DNA of 20,962 nt from a virus. The translations under genes were made by a program, and so were the position numbers. Shown here one piece after another: positions 7,372-15,722 of the stretch. A model generated the notes under the pieces. That model was given only the letters and a program-made list of their open reading frames with translations. It was not told where the DNA came from and ran no database searches. The stretch's first letter is position 1. The number at the start of each line of letters is the position of its first letter. The stretch is from the IMG/VR virus record IMGVR_UViG_3300042554_000442, positions 1-20,962 of that record; one strand, written 5' to 3'.

Positions 7372-10300
7372 TTGGCTAAGGTAACATTATCCGATCTGGA
7401 GAATCTAAACAACCCTGTTACTGCTGTTGCTATAATTAACCGTAATAACCAGGCTCTCAGGGTTGCACTAGAAAAGGCTTTATTCAGGGACGGATCAACA
7501 CCTCACAGTATGTTGTCCGACCTGGATATGAACTCGTACCGTATCCGGAACCTTCCAGAACCTGTAGAAGACTCGGATGCTGTTACCAAAGAATACGCTG
7601 ACGGGCTAATCGGAGACATAGCTAACGCAGAGGCTAATGCTGTTGCTGCGGCTGCCTCTGCTGTCTCCTCTGCATCGTCTGCTGCTGCTGCCAGTGCCTT
7701 CGCTACTATTGCCCAGGCTGCTGCTGACAGTGCTGACGGCCTTGCTGGGCTTGCCTCAGTTAAGGATTACGGTGCTCTAGGGGATGGTGTTACAGACGAT
7801 AGTCGGGCATTTATTGACGCTGTCAATGCCAACGGTATTGTAGTTATCCCTGAGACCGATGACTTTTACGTCCTCAACGACATGATCCAAATACCCGAGG
7901 GCCATAAGGTCATGGGTCTTGGATTTCCTACACTTCTTTGTGAAGTCGGTCGTAAGCGTGAGTCTACAGTCACCCTTACGTTCTCCGCAACAAGCGGAAA
8001 CAATATAACCATTACTGCCTCTGCTCCGTATTTCTTTGACGACCAATGGAGCAAGCGGGATATCCGTGTTTTTGACAGTGGCTTTAGCGCAGAACCTAAG
8101 TTTGTTTGGTTAGGTACCCGTGTAAGTACGACACAGATCACTGGATGCTCTGTCCTTAACGGAAATAACTTTGCTGCTGGTGAAACACTTTCTAGTACAG
8201 GCCCTCACGTATGGGAGTACGGACGGGCTGCTTTTGATTTCAAGTCATTTTCCCAGCTTGAGAATGTCCGTATTGTAACGACACTCAATGCCCACCAGAC
8301 ACGTTATGTCAATGGACGTTGGGCCTGTGGTCTTTCGATTGGTGACCCATGGATGAACTACCTTGGGGATGACGAACTCAAAGAGTTTATCGTTGTCAGG
8401 AATGTCCATGTTCATGGTAACGAACAAGAGAACCGTGTTATCCACGGGCACCATGCCTATGGCTGGGTAGAAAACTGTTTATTCGAAAACGTCCTTGTGA
8501 CTGGCAAGGCTAACTTTGCCTTTGTCAACCACTGGACTACTGACGCCATGTACAATGAACAGGCGTACACCACTAAAGCATGGCAACCTTGTAAGAATAC
8601 CTACCGAAATTGTCATGCCTTTGTCAATCCTCCTTTTGGCATGCCGTTTGCCAATGCTGGTAACGACATAAGAATACCTGTACCTTCAGGACAAAGCTCA
8701 CCTCCGTGGTGGAATACTGTTTCTACTGGCGATGCTGTTACGATTTCATCATCTGTTTCTAGGCTTCCTACACCACTTCAAACAGGCTTAAACTATTACG
8801 TAATAAAACGCCCTGCTCCGTACTCTCAGTCCTGGTATTGTATCCAGTTAGCTGAGACAAATGCTGACGCTTTAGCCGGTAATGCTATTCACCTTGGTGT
8901 TATGAATACCGGAGAAGCCGGTACGATGACTATTACTAAGGTTTCTGGTGGTTCTGCCTCACAATGTCTTATGGCTTTGACAAAGACAGGCCGTAATGGA
9001 TTTCGATGGTCTGGTGCTGCTTTCTCAACATTTGAGAGCTGCACTACAGATTTTGGTGAAGCTTTCGAGATTTTTCCTGGAGACCGTGCAGGCTACGCCC
9101 AGAACATCGACCCAAACGATACTTGTTCCGGACTAGAGTACAAAAGCTGTATTGCTTATGACCCAGATGGTTTTGGTTTCCAATGCGCCGCTAATGGAAA
9201 CATTGGTGGGACCTACGGAGATATTGCCAATGCTGGTGGACCCAATGATATTTGGTATGGAAACCAGTGGGGTGTAAATTCATCTCTATCGGTAGACAAT
9301 TGCCGTGTGGTTATGAGTAGATCGTCCTACACAAGGGCCTTGCCGTTCTCCTTTGCCTGGATGAACAAAGTAACAATGACTGATTGTGAGGTCGAGACAG
9401 ACAACGCCTCACTTAGTAAGCATGGTGTCAATGTCTACGGTGTCACAGACTTCAGGATGGACAACAGTTACATTACCACAAGGCTTGGTGCCTTGGTGCG
9501 TAACTCCAAAATGGCTGTCTTTGAAGGTTCTAGGTTTTCAAATAGAGCAGTTAATTACGCGTCATCTTCTCCTACAGCCTTTGCCGTGGGTGCTACTGAA
9601 CGCACTACCTCACTTTACTCTGCTCTTGCGGTAGGTGATACTACTCTGAGGTTTAACCAGTTTGCTGTTGCTGGTTCAGCGACTGCAAACATGGAGCTAA
9701 CTACAGCAATTCCTTCTGTGGCTGGCACAGGGTACGCTGTTGGTAACGTTTTGTCAGTAGCCGGTGGAACAAAAACCACTACAGCAACTCTTATAGTATC
9801 GTCTATTGATGGTTCTGGTGGTATTACTGGTGTTACTATTGACGTTGCTGGTGTTTATTCAGCAATCCCTACAGTCACTAATAACAACAATAACGCTGTT
9901 ACAGGTGGTGCAGGCACTGGTGCCAGAATTTACCTCCGTTGGGGTGTAGATTCGGTAACAGTCACTGATGCAGGTTCTGGGATGTTTGACGCCCCCAGGG
10001 TTATCTTTGTGATCTCTGCTGGTGACCTGTCCTCGGTTATACGTCCTTCGGCTACGGCGACATTGACCTCTACTGGAGCTGACGAAGGTGAAGGTGTGGC
10101 CTCTATTGCTGTGACAGACGAAGGTGATGGTATGTCGGTTATACCGAGTATCATCCTTTCCGACGGTGGTATGACTATCTGCCCAGGGTCTATTATTGCT
10201 TACGAGGTTACAGGAACAGCTACTGCTGGGGCTTCTACAACCCTTACAGATGGCGCTGCAACCTGGACTACAAATATCTTTACGGACTATATTGTAGAGA

Positions 10301-11343
10301 TCACAGGTGGTACAGGCGTAGGACAGCAGAGACGTGTTGCCTCAAATACTGGAACTGTCCTGACAGTCAACGGGGCCTGGGATACAAATCCTGATGCTAC
10401 CAGTACCTACAAGATTTCAGGTACTGTCCAGTCTCGTGGTGTTGCTACCCAGGAACAGGCATTCACAAATATACCTCTGCCTATCTGGCCTTCAAGGATA
10501 GCTATCCCTTCTGGCGCTACAGTAAAAGTCCGTGCTCAGACTAACGCTTTGATTGTTAGTAGTTGTGAAATCGAGGGGTACTCTTATGGTATCCGTACTG
10601 CTGGCGTTGTACCAAACAGGAATATCAAGATCACGGACAATATCTTCCGTGGTATTGGATACTTTAATATAGACCTTACCGCAGCCATTAACTCACACGT
10701 TGAAGGTAATACATTCTCTGATGTAGGTCGGTTGTCTACTACCCTTGATACTCGTGTTATCCAGATTGGTAACTACGCCCAGAATATTGCCATTAGAAGC
10801 AATACCTTTTCTGACGATGGTAAGGCAAAGTTCCTTGTGTACGTTACCTCAGGGGCCAAGAGAATCTCTATCTTTGATAATGATTTCCTGACCCCTAACA
10901 ATGGTGAGGCCTCCGCTGCTGCAATGTTCCTTGTGAACTCTGACAACAGCCTTTGGCAGATCACAGAAGATAACAACCGCTTTGGCCCTCTAGTAACTGT
11001 TAAGCGTAATGGTACATCTGTTGGTAGGTATCTTTATGACGGTACTGTAACTCAGGGTACCAACAAATCCACTGGAGTTACCCTGAATACACGTTCAGGT
11101 GCAATTACCATGAACGCTGCTGCATTGGCTGCTGATACCACGGTGTCTTTTACTCTAACCAGTACAGGCATTGACTCAGATGATGAAATCTCTGTGTGGC
11201 ATAGCAGTGCAGGAACCCTTGGGTCTTACATGGTTCATGCTGTTCCTGGAAATGGTGCAGCAACTATTTACGTCCGGAACATTACAGGCGGCAGTCTTTC
11301 CGAAGCTATCGTCCTAAAGTTCCTCATTAAGAAAAGACAATAG
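7372..11343 (+). CDS. Tailspike with pectate-lyase-like beta helix (probable polysaccharide depolymerase)
   Basis: At 1323 residues this is the largest complete gene. It starts with TTG directly after the previous stop (TAATTG). Residues 1-77 (NLNNPVTAVAIINRNNQALR, SMLSDLDMNSYRIRNLPEP) form a virion-attachment domain common in phage fibres. Residues 84-123 are an Ala/Ser-rich stalk. From residue 129, VKDYGALGDGVTDDSRAF is the hallmark entry to a pectate-lyase-3 type right-handed beta helix, running to about 740. Residues 779-1018 are an inserted region of short repeats. Beta-helix-like rungs return at about 1055-1200 (IKITDNIFRGIGYFNI, EGNTFSDVG, IAIRSNTFSDDG). Residues 1224-1320 are a C-terminal beta domain often found on phage fibres, probably for trimerisation or folding. 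From family knowledge it binds and cleaves capsule, O-antigen or exopolysaccharide. Catalytic residues cannot be placed by eye. Confidence 0.88.
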   Translation: MAKVTLSDLENLNNPVTAVAIINRNNQALRVALEKALFRDGSTPHSMLSDLDMNSYRIRNLPEPVEDSDAVTKEYADGLIGDIANAEANAVAAAASAVSSASSAAAASAFATIAQAAADSADGLAGLASVKDYGALGDGVTDDSRAFIDAVNANGIVVIPETDDFYVLNDMIQIPEGHKVMGLGFPTLLCEVGRKRESTVTLTFSATSGNNITITASAPYFFDDQWSKRDIRVFDSGFSAEPKFVWLGTRVSTTQITGCSVLNGNNFAAGETLSSTGPHVWEYGRAAFDFKSFSQLENVRIVTTLNAHQTRYVNGRWACGLSIGDPWMNYLGDDELKEFIVVRNVHVHGNEQENRVIHGHHAYGWVENCLFENVLVTGKANFAFVNHWTTDAMYNEQAYTTKAWQPCKNTYRNCHAFVNPPFGMPFANAGNDIRIPVPSGQSSPPWWNTVSTGDAVTISSSVSRLPTPLQTGLNYYVIKRPAPYSQSWYCIQLAETNADALAGNAIHLGVMNTGEAGTMTITKVSGGSASQCLMALTKTGRNGFRWSGAAFSTFESCTTDFGEAFEIFPGDRAGYAQNIDPNDTCSGLEYKSCIAYDPDGFGFQCAANGNIGGTYGDIANAGGPNDIWYGNQWGVNSSLSVDNCRVVMSRSSYTRALPFSFAWMNKVTMTDCEVETDNASLSKHGVNVYGVTDFRMDNSYITTRLGALVRNSKMAVFEGSRFSNRAVNYASSSPTAFAVGATERTTSLYSALAVGDTTLRFNQFAVAGSATANMELTTAIPSVAGTGYAVGNVLSVAGGTKTTTATLIVSSIDGSGGITGVTIDVAGVYSAIPTVTNNNNNAVTGGAGTGARIYLRWGVDSVTVTDAGSGMFDAPRVIFVISAGDLSSVIRPSATATLTSTGADEGEGVASIAVTDEGDGMSVIPSIILSDGGMTICPGSIIAYEVTGTATAGASTTLTDGAATWTTNIFTDYIVEITGGTGVGQQRRVASNTGTVLTVNGAWDTNPDATSTYKISGTVQSRGVATQEQAFTNIPLPIWPSRIAIPSGATVKVRAQTNALIVSSCEIEGYSYGIRTAGVVPNRNIKITDNIFRGIGYFNIDLTAAINSHVEGNTFSDVGRLSTTLDTRVIQIGNYAQNIAIRSNTFSDDGKAKFLVYVTSGAKRISIFDNDFLTPNNGEASAAAMFLVNSDNSLWQITEDNNRFGPLVTVKRNGTSVGRYLYDGTVTQGTNKSTGVTLNTRSGAITMNAAALAADTTVSFTLTSTGIDSDDEISVWHSSAGTLGSYMVHAVPGNGAATIYVRNITGGSLSEAIVLKFLIKKRQ
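9706..10431 (+). repeat. Insertion with degenerate beta repeats inside the tailspike
   Basis: Residues 779-1020 of the tailspike break the beta-helix pattern. At least three degenerate copies of a motif V-x-hydrophobic-D-x-G-x-G-hydrophobic-x-x-x-P are visible: VTIDVAGVYSAIPTV (821-835), VTVTDAGSGMFDAPRVI (862-878) and IAVTDEGDGMSVIPSII (912-928). A further related segment is VAGTGYAVGNVLSVAGG (783-799). They are followed by a module GTGVGQQRRVASNTGTVLTV (981-1000). These resemble short beta-repeat modules shared among phage adhesins. Confidence 0.6.
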
Positions 11344-12086
11344 TGAATAGAGACGTTTTCTTTACGTACGTACGAAGGAATCCCTTTGGAGGTCGGTTAA
11401 CCCCTCAACAGGTAGACGGCCTCACGAGGATTCTGGACTACTGGGAGGCTAAGTACAAGTCTCGTGACATTCGTTGGTTGGCGTACATGCTGGCTACAAC
11501 GTACCATGAGACTGCCCACACCATACAACCCGTCAGGGAAATGGGTGGTGAAAAGTATCTCCGCTCCAAGAAGTACTACCCCTGGGTAGGTGAAGGCCTA
11601 GTCCAGGTCACCTGGGAGGAGAACCACAGGAAGTTTGGGGCTACCAGACCAGGCCAGCTTATGACCTGGGAGAAAGCCCTCCCTGCTCTTTTCGAGGGAA
11701 TGATCCACGGGAAGTTCACAGGTAAGAGATTGTCACAGTACTTCAATGGTGACGTAGAGAAGCCCCGTGAGGCCCGTGGGATCGTCAACGGTACTGATAA
11801 GGCCGGATTGATTAAAGACTACTACACGGCCTTCCTAGGGGCTTTACGACCCGCTCTGGCTGAGGAGCCTCCGAAGGATGTTACTCCTGGGGCCGACAAG
11901 CCTGATACCACACCTACCACAAAGGACCCTCAGATTGCTATCGCTGTTGGCTCTACTGTTATTCCTGCTGTGGTGGCAGCGGTGACCTCTCCCTGGGGTG
12001 TAGCAGCCTTAGTGGTGGTTGTAGCTGCTCTTGGTATCGCAGGGTACCTTTACTTCCGTAATAAGGAAAAGTACCTCGGTGTTTGA
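11343..12086 (+). CDS. Endolysin (chitinase/GH19-like muramidase) with C-terminal membrane segment
   Basis: This 247-residue protein cleaves peptidoglycan. The catalytic region spans roughly residues 20-165. YHETAHTIQPVREMGGEKYL holds E56, the likely catalytic acid, and E66. It is followed by GEGLVQVTWEENHRKFG at 83-99, the standard substrate-groove motif of phage GH19/lysozyme-like endolysins. Residues 173-196 are a Pro/Thr/Asp-rich linker. Residues 197-236 are strongly hydrophobic (IAIAVGSTVIPAVVAAV and WGVAALVVVVAALGIAGYLY), with a short basic end RNKEKYLGV, predicting one or two membrane helices. Most T7-type endolysins lack this tail, so the enzyme may be membrane-tethered or may combine with a pore-forming role. 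The GTG start overlaps the spike stop (TAGTG), and the gene end overlaps the i-spanin start by 8 bases. The enzyme call is firm; the topology is inferred. Confidence 0.88.
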   Translation: MNRDVFFTYVRRNPFGGRLTPQQVDGLTRILDYWEAKYKSRDIRWLAYMLATTYHETAHTIQPVREMGGEKYLRSKKYYPWVGEGLVQVTWEENHRKFGATRPGQLMTWEKALPALFEGMIHGKFTGKRLSQYFNGDVEKPREARGIVNGTDKAGLIKDYYTAFLGALRPALAEEPPKDVTPGADKPDTTPTTKDPQIAIAVGSTVIPAVVAAVTSPWGVAALVVVVAALGIAGYLYFRNKEKYLGV

Positions 12087-12333
12087 TTTCATCATTGGCT
12101 GGAAAGAAAAGCTCATTGGCATTGGTCTGGCCCTAGTATTATTCTGGGGTTGGATCACCAAGGTAAAATGGCAAGCCCGTAGGGAAGGTGCCAAGGCCGT
12201 AACCGACGCCATCAAGACAGAAACAGAGAAAACCAAGAATGAATGGCAAAAGATTGATGATACCCCTCTTGGGGTTGACGATGCTCTTAGGCGGTTGCGT
12301 GAGCGAGCCCGTCGTGAAGGTCACAACCCCTAG
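12079..12333 (+). CDS. Rz: i-spanin (Rz-like inner membrane spanin subunit)
   Basis: This is an 84-residue protein starting at GTG 12079, inside the end of the endolysin gene. An earlier in-frame ATG at 12031 would add 16 polar residues before the membrane segment and is less likely. Residues 12-27 (LIGIGLALVLFWGWIT) are a single N-terminal membrane anchor. The rest is a charged periplasmic helix (KWQARREGAKAVTDAIKTET, then DDALRRLRERARREG), the usual shape of Rz. A ribosome site AAGGA (12063-12067) lies 11 bases upstream. The o-spanin gene begins within it in another frame. From family knowledge the two subunits bind across the periplasm and fuse inner and outer membranes in the last step of lysis. 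Architecture, order and partner make the call strong even though spanins diverge in sequence. Confidence 0.85.
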   Translation: MFDFIIGWKEKLIGIGLALVLFWGWITKVKWQARREGAKAVTDAIKTETEKTKNEWQKIDDTPLGVDDALRRLRERARREGHNP

Positions 12334-12454
12334 ACTGGCTGCCCCTCCTGTAAGTACCATCGATGCCTTGGAGCACAAGTGCAAGGTTCAGAAAGACGCA
12401 GGAACCTGTAGGTACATTATCCAGCTAGAGAAACATTACGAGAAATTGAATTGA
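12239..12454 (+). CDS. Rz1: o-spanin lipoprotein (Rz1-like)
   Basis: This 71-residue lipoprotein precursor has the signal peptide MNGKRLMIPLLGLTMLLGGC and a lipobox LGGC, so cleavage and lipidation at C20 would leave a 52-residue mature protein on the inner face of the outer membrane. The mature part has Pro-containing sequence (TTPRLAAPPVS), as in Rz1, and two further cysteines, C48 and C57, that could form a disulphide. It starts in a different frame inside the i-spanin gene, overlaps it by 95 bases and continues 121 bases past its end. This is the overlapping, not fully embedded, spanin arrangement. It is one of the clearest signs that the host has an outer membrane. Its stop shares bases with the next start (TTGA). 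The ribosome site is weak, so coupling to the i-spanin is likely. Confidence 0.88.
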   Translation: MNGKRLMIPLLGLTMLLGGCVSEPVVKVTTPRLAAPPVSTIDALEHKCKVQKDAGTCRYIIQLEKHYEKLN

Positions 12455-13218
12455 AGTACACCTTACTGGATATGACCCAGACCGTCCTGTCTTCCATGGA
12501 CAGTGACGAAGTCAACAGCATCGAGGATACGATTGAGGCCCAACAGGTCGCCAAGATTATCCGAACGGTCTACTACGATATTATTTCTCCTACGGACCTC
12601 CCAGAACACTTTGGGTTGTTTAACCTAAATGCGACTGATGTAAGTACTCCGACTATCCTGACTAAACCTGATACTATTGACTTTTTGGAATGGTTCCAGT
12701 ATAATAACATTACCGACGGCGGGGCTGAAGATATATGGGTAGATGTTGAGTACCTGGAGCCCGATGACTTCCTTAGGATGACCCGAAGGTTTGATCAAAC
12801 AGCAAGTACTACTAGTGACTTTGATCTGACTGTCAATGGGTTTACTACTAAGCTTTATATCAAGACGGATAAGTCCCCGACGTACTGGACATCATTTGAC
12901 GACTATCGTGTTGTCTGTGACTCCTACGACTCTTCGGTAGATAACTTCCTCCAGACCTCCAAGAATTCCTGCTTTGGGAAAATGCTCAAGGTCTTTACCC
13001 TTGAGGATACTTTCGTTCCTGATCTGGATGAACAGCAATTCCCGTTGTTACTGAACGAAGCTAAGGCCCTTGCCTGGGCAGAACTCAAGCAGGCTTCTCA
13101 CCAGAAGGCAGAGAAGAGTGCTAGAGCCTATAGAACTAAACTAGAGAGAAACAAAAAAGACCTCCCAGGTAAGGATGGTTGGCAGGCTTCTCTCCCTAAT
13201 TACGGAAGACATCGTTGA
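12451..13218 (+). CDS. Tail tubular protein A / head-tail adaptor
   Basis: This 255-residue protein starts at a TTG fused to the o-spanin stop (TTGA). The opening MKYTLLDMTQTVLSSMDSDE and VNSIEDTIEAQQVAKIIRTV, followed by YYDII, is a familiar pattern of podoviral adaptor proteins equivalent to T7 gp11. The central part is beta-rich, and the C-terminal part is a long helix (LLLNEAKALAWAELKQASHQ then KAEKSARAYRTKLERN) that would pack against the portal. From family knowledge twelve copies form the ring joining portal and nozzle. The gene before is lysis-related, which is unusual, but the next two genes continue the tail tube block. There is no membrane segment. The assignment comes from pattern and from its place two genes before the nozzle. 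Confidence 0.82.
   Translation: MKYTLLDMTQTVLSSMDSDEVNSIEDTIEAQQVAKIIRTVYYDIISPTDLPEHFGLFNLNATDVSTPTILTKPDTIDFLEWFQYNNITDGGAEDIWVDVEYLEPDDFLRMTRRFDQTASTTSDFDLTVNGFTTKLYIKTDKSPTYWTSFDDYRVVCDSYDSSVDNFLQTSKNSCFGKMLKVFTLEDTFVPDLDEQQFPLLLNEAKALAWAELKQASHQKAEKSARAYRTKLERNKKDLPGKDGWQASLPNYGRHR
13204..13208 (+). promoter_or_regulatory. Ribosome binding site supporting the TTG start at 13215
   Basis: GGAAG lies 6 bases before the TTG at 13215, inside the end of the preceding gene. It supports a TTG start fused to the TGA stop at 13216-13218 rather than a later start. Confidence 0.5.
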
Positions 13219-13490
13219 TTGGTTTTGATGACCCTGTGGGTCCTAATGATATTACAAGCGTACGTGAAATCCCACTTGATAACGGGAATATCCTTCGAGC
13301 CTACAGAGAAAACCCATATGGCTTTGTCCGGTTCAAATTAGACAAAGGACAAATTCCTGAGTGGATGCGAGGGGATTACACAAGTTACTACGAGGCCGAT
13401 AAGGCAATCCAACAGTATCTTGCCCAACGACAGATGGAGGCAGAGAAAATCCCTGTAGCCTCCAATAAGTTCGATAAGAAAGAAAAGTAA
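13215..13490 (+). CDS. Small protein of unknown function within the tail tube block
   Basis: This 91-residue charged protein begins IGFDDPVGPNDITSVREIPL and contains NGNILRAYRENPYGFVRFKL, YYEADKAIQQYLAQRQMEAE and a Lys-rich end. The first half looks beta-stranded and the second half helical. It has no membrane segment, signal peptide or catalytic motif. It begins with a TTG fused to the adaptor's TGA stop and ends three bases before the nozzle gene. Short genes at this place, between tubular proteins A and B, occur in several T7-like phages. A role in tail assembly is suggested by position only. Confidence 0.75.
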   Translation: MIGFDDPVGPNDITSVREIPLDNGNILRAYRENPYGFVRFKLDKGQIPEWMRGDYTSYYEADKAIQQYLAQRQMEAEKIPVASNKFDKKEK

Positions 13491-13493
13491 TTA

Positions 13494-15722
13494 ATGCCCC
13501 GTAGTGCTGCTGCTACAGTAGAGAATAACTTTGTAAATGGATTCGTTACCGAGGCTACTGCACTAAACTTCCCTGAAGCGGCAGCTACGGATACTGATAA
13601 CTGTGTGTTTAATGTAGACGGTTCTTTTGAACGTCGCCTGGGGATAGACTACGAGTCGTCATTTGATACCCTCTCGGTCAACCGTGATGGTAAAGCAATG
13701 GCGACTTTTTTGTGGTCAGCAGCCAATGGTGATGGTGACAATAACCTAGTCGTCTCCCAGATAGGCTTGACGCTTTACTTCTATGTCATTGGCCAGAGTA
13801 GTCTGTCCTCAGGTATTCTAGGAGATTCTGTTGATCTGTCTTCCTACGTTACTGACGTTACCGTTAATCCCGAAGAGATCGAGTGTTCCTTTGCTTCCGG
13901 TAAGGGGTACCTGTTCGTCACACATCCGTACATGGAACCAGTGTACATCGAGTACGACGGGACTACAGTTACCGCCTCCCAAATCACAATTAAGGTCCGA
14001 GACCTCGAAGGACTAGACGATACTCTCGACGTAGACGAACGACCAAGCACCCTCTCTGACGAGCACAAGTACAACCTTTACAACCAGGGCTGGGCTCCCT
14101 ACGAGACAGGTGGTGTAAACGATCCTAGACTCTCTGGTATAGCCGCAGGCTCTGCTGATACGCTTCCCACGTCGTACCTCGCTGGTGACCCATTAAGTAC
14201 CTGGGATGCCAACAGAGCGGATTACCCCAGCAATGCTGATGTCTGGTGGCTTTACAAGTCAGCCAATGACGTCTTCCAGCCCAAGATCGCCTCTGCTGTA
14301 ACCCGAGGGAACTCCCCTGCTCCCAAGGGTCATTATATCCTAGATGCCTTCGACATGGACAGGTCTGCTGCTGTGTCCATGTCAGTCAACACAGGCGCAG
14401 GGAGTGTCTCTGTGGCTATTGCGGGACTTCCTGTAGAGTCCGCTGGAGTCTTCCGTCCAAGGTGTTGTGCCTTCTACGCAGGCCGTGTCTGGTATGCTGG
14501 TGTAGATGCCCAGGGGTATTCCAATAAGCTTTACTTCTCCCAGATCGTAACCGACAGCAATAAGGACTTTGGGGCTTGTCATTCCCAGAATGATCCGACC
14601 TCAGAACACTCCTTTGATACCCTTGCTACCGATGGTGGTACTGTCCAAATTCTAGACTGTGGGACTGTCATCAAACTAGTCCCTCTCCACTCTAGTCTGG
14701 TGATCTTTGCAACCAATGGTATCTGGACGATCTCAGGTTCTACCGGTATTGGCTTTACGCCTACCGACATGTCTGTGAATAAAATCTCCAGTAACCCGAA
14801 CCTCTCAGCAAGTTCCTTCGCAGATGTCGCCGGTATGCCTGCGTGGTGGACGACTGACGGAGTGTACATCGTAGCCCAGAGCAATCAGTCTGGTGGTGTC
14901 CAGGTCACGAGTCTCTCTGAGAAGAAGATCAAACGGTTCTTCATTGACGATATCCCTCCCGAGTGTAAACGCTACGCCAAGGGGTACTACAATAACCTCA
15001 CTAAGGTAATCCACTGGGTCTACCGCAGTACGGTTCCGAGATCAATTACAGAGCGGTACGAATACAACAGGGTTCTTTGCTTCAACACTGTCACCCAGGC
15101 CTTCTACAAATGGTCTGTGGAAAGCCCTACGGTTACCATAAACGGTATTGTCTCAGTTAAAGGCAGAGTTTCTAGTATTGATCTTGAGATTGTTACCAGC
15201 GGTGGTTCTGACCTTACGACAAATACTCTAGAAGATATTTACGTCTCAGTAGGTGAAGACGAAGAAATCGCTGGGGTCTTCAAGTACCTCGTCAGCGAGA
15301 ACAACGGTCCTGCATGGGATGTTACCTTTGCTGAGGAGTACGATCCCAGGTACGTAGACTTCTATAGTCAGGATAACGAAGGTGTAGACTACGAGAGCTT
15401 TATCATTTCAGGCTACAGGCTACGTGGTGAAGCCCAGAAGAAATTCCAGAGCAACTACGTCTTTCTGTTCCTCGATAGTCTCGATAGCAATGTCTTGTAC
15501 TTCGGTGCTGTCTGGGACTACGCTAATAGCCAGAACACAGGAGACTTTGGTACCCGCCAGTTAATCGACACTACGTCTGTTACAGGCAGGAATTACAAGT
15601 TCAAGAAGCTAAAAGTCCGTGGCTCAGGATTGTCACTCCAGTTCAAAATCCAGAGTATCACAGGAGAACGGTTCAAGATCGTAGGCTGGAGTGCCTTCGA
15701 CACAGGTAACTCAGTCGTATGA
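13494..15722 (+). CDS. Tail tubular protein B / nozzle protein
   Basis: This 742-residue beta-rich protein begins NNFVNGFVTEATALNFPEAA, then ATDTDNCVFNVDGSFERRLG. This opening is the signature of podoviral nozzle or stabilisation proteins equivalent to T7 gp12. The next several hundred residues carry beta-propeller-like content (VWYAGVDAQGYSNKLYFSQI, FATNGIWTISGSTGIGFTPT, PAWWTTDGVYIVAQSN), matching the platform domain of this family, which is usually 700-800 residues long. From family knowledge six copies form the tail tip below the adaptor ring and carry the fibres. A modest purine-rich site precedes the ATG at 13494. Its stop overlaps the acetyltransferase start as ATGA. It probably holds the tailspike in place, but the contact cannot be seen here. 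Confidence 0.88.
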   Translation: MPRSAAATVENNFVNGFVTEATALNFPEAAATDTDNCVFNVDGSFERRLGIDYESSFDTLSVNRDGKAMATFLWSAANGDGDNNLVVSQIGLTLYFYVIGQSSLSSGILGDSVDLSSYVTDVTVNPEEIECSFASGKGYLFVTHPYMEPVYIEYDGTTVTASQITIKVRDLEGLDDTLDVDERPSTLSDEHKYNLYNQGWAPYETGGVNDPRLSGIAAGSADTLPTSYLAGDPLSTWDANRADYPSNADVWWLYKSANDVFQPKIASAVTRGNSPAPKGHYILDAFDMDRSAAVSMSVNTGAGSVSVAIAGLPVESAGVFRPRCCAFYAGRVWYAGVDAQGYSNKLYFSQIVTDSNKDFGACHSQNDPTSEHSFDTLATDGGTVQILDCGTVIKLVPLHSSLVIFATNGIWTISGSTGIGFTPTDMSVNKISSNPNLSASSFADVAGMPAWWTTDGVYIVAQSNQSGGVQVTSLSEKKIKRFFIDDIPPECKRYAKGYYNNLTKVIHWVYRSTVPRSITERYEYNRVLCFNTVTQAFYKWSVESPTVTINGIVSVKGRVSSIDLEIVTSGGSDLTTNTLEDIYVSVGEDEEIAGVFKYLVSENNGPAWDVTFAEEYDPRYVDFYSQDNEGVDYESFIISGYRLRGEAQKKFQSNYVFLFLDSLDSNVLYFGAVWDYANSQNTGDFGTRQLIDTTSVTGRNYKFKKLKVRGSGLSLQFKIQSITGERFKIVGWSAFDTGNSVV

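Noticed and set aside
12031-12078. Earlier ATG for the i-spanin
   Set aside because: It would add 16 residues inside the coding part of the endolysin membrane tail and has no better ribosome site. The GTG at 12079 gives the usual short N-terminus before the membrane helix.
15476-15490. Short direct repeat of CTCGATAG in the nozzle gene
   Set aside because: It encodes LDSLDS in frame, is very short and is explained by the protein sequence.
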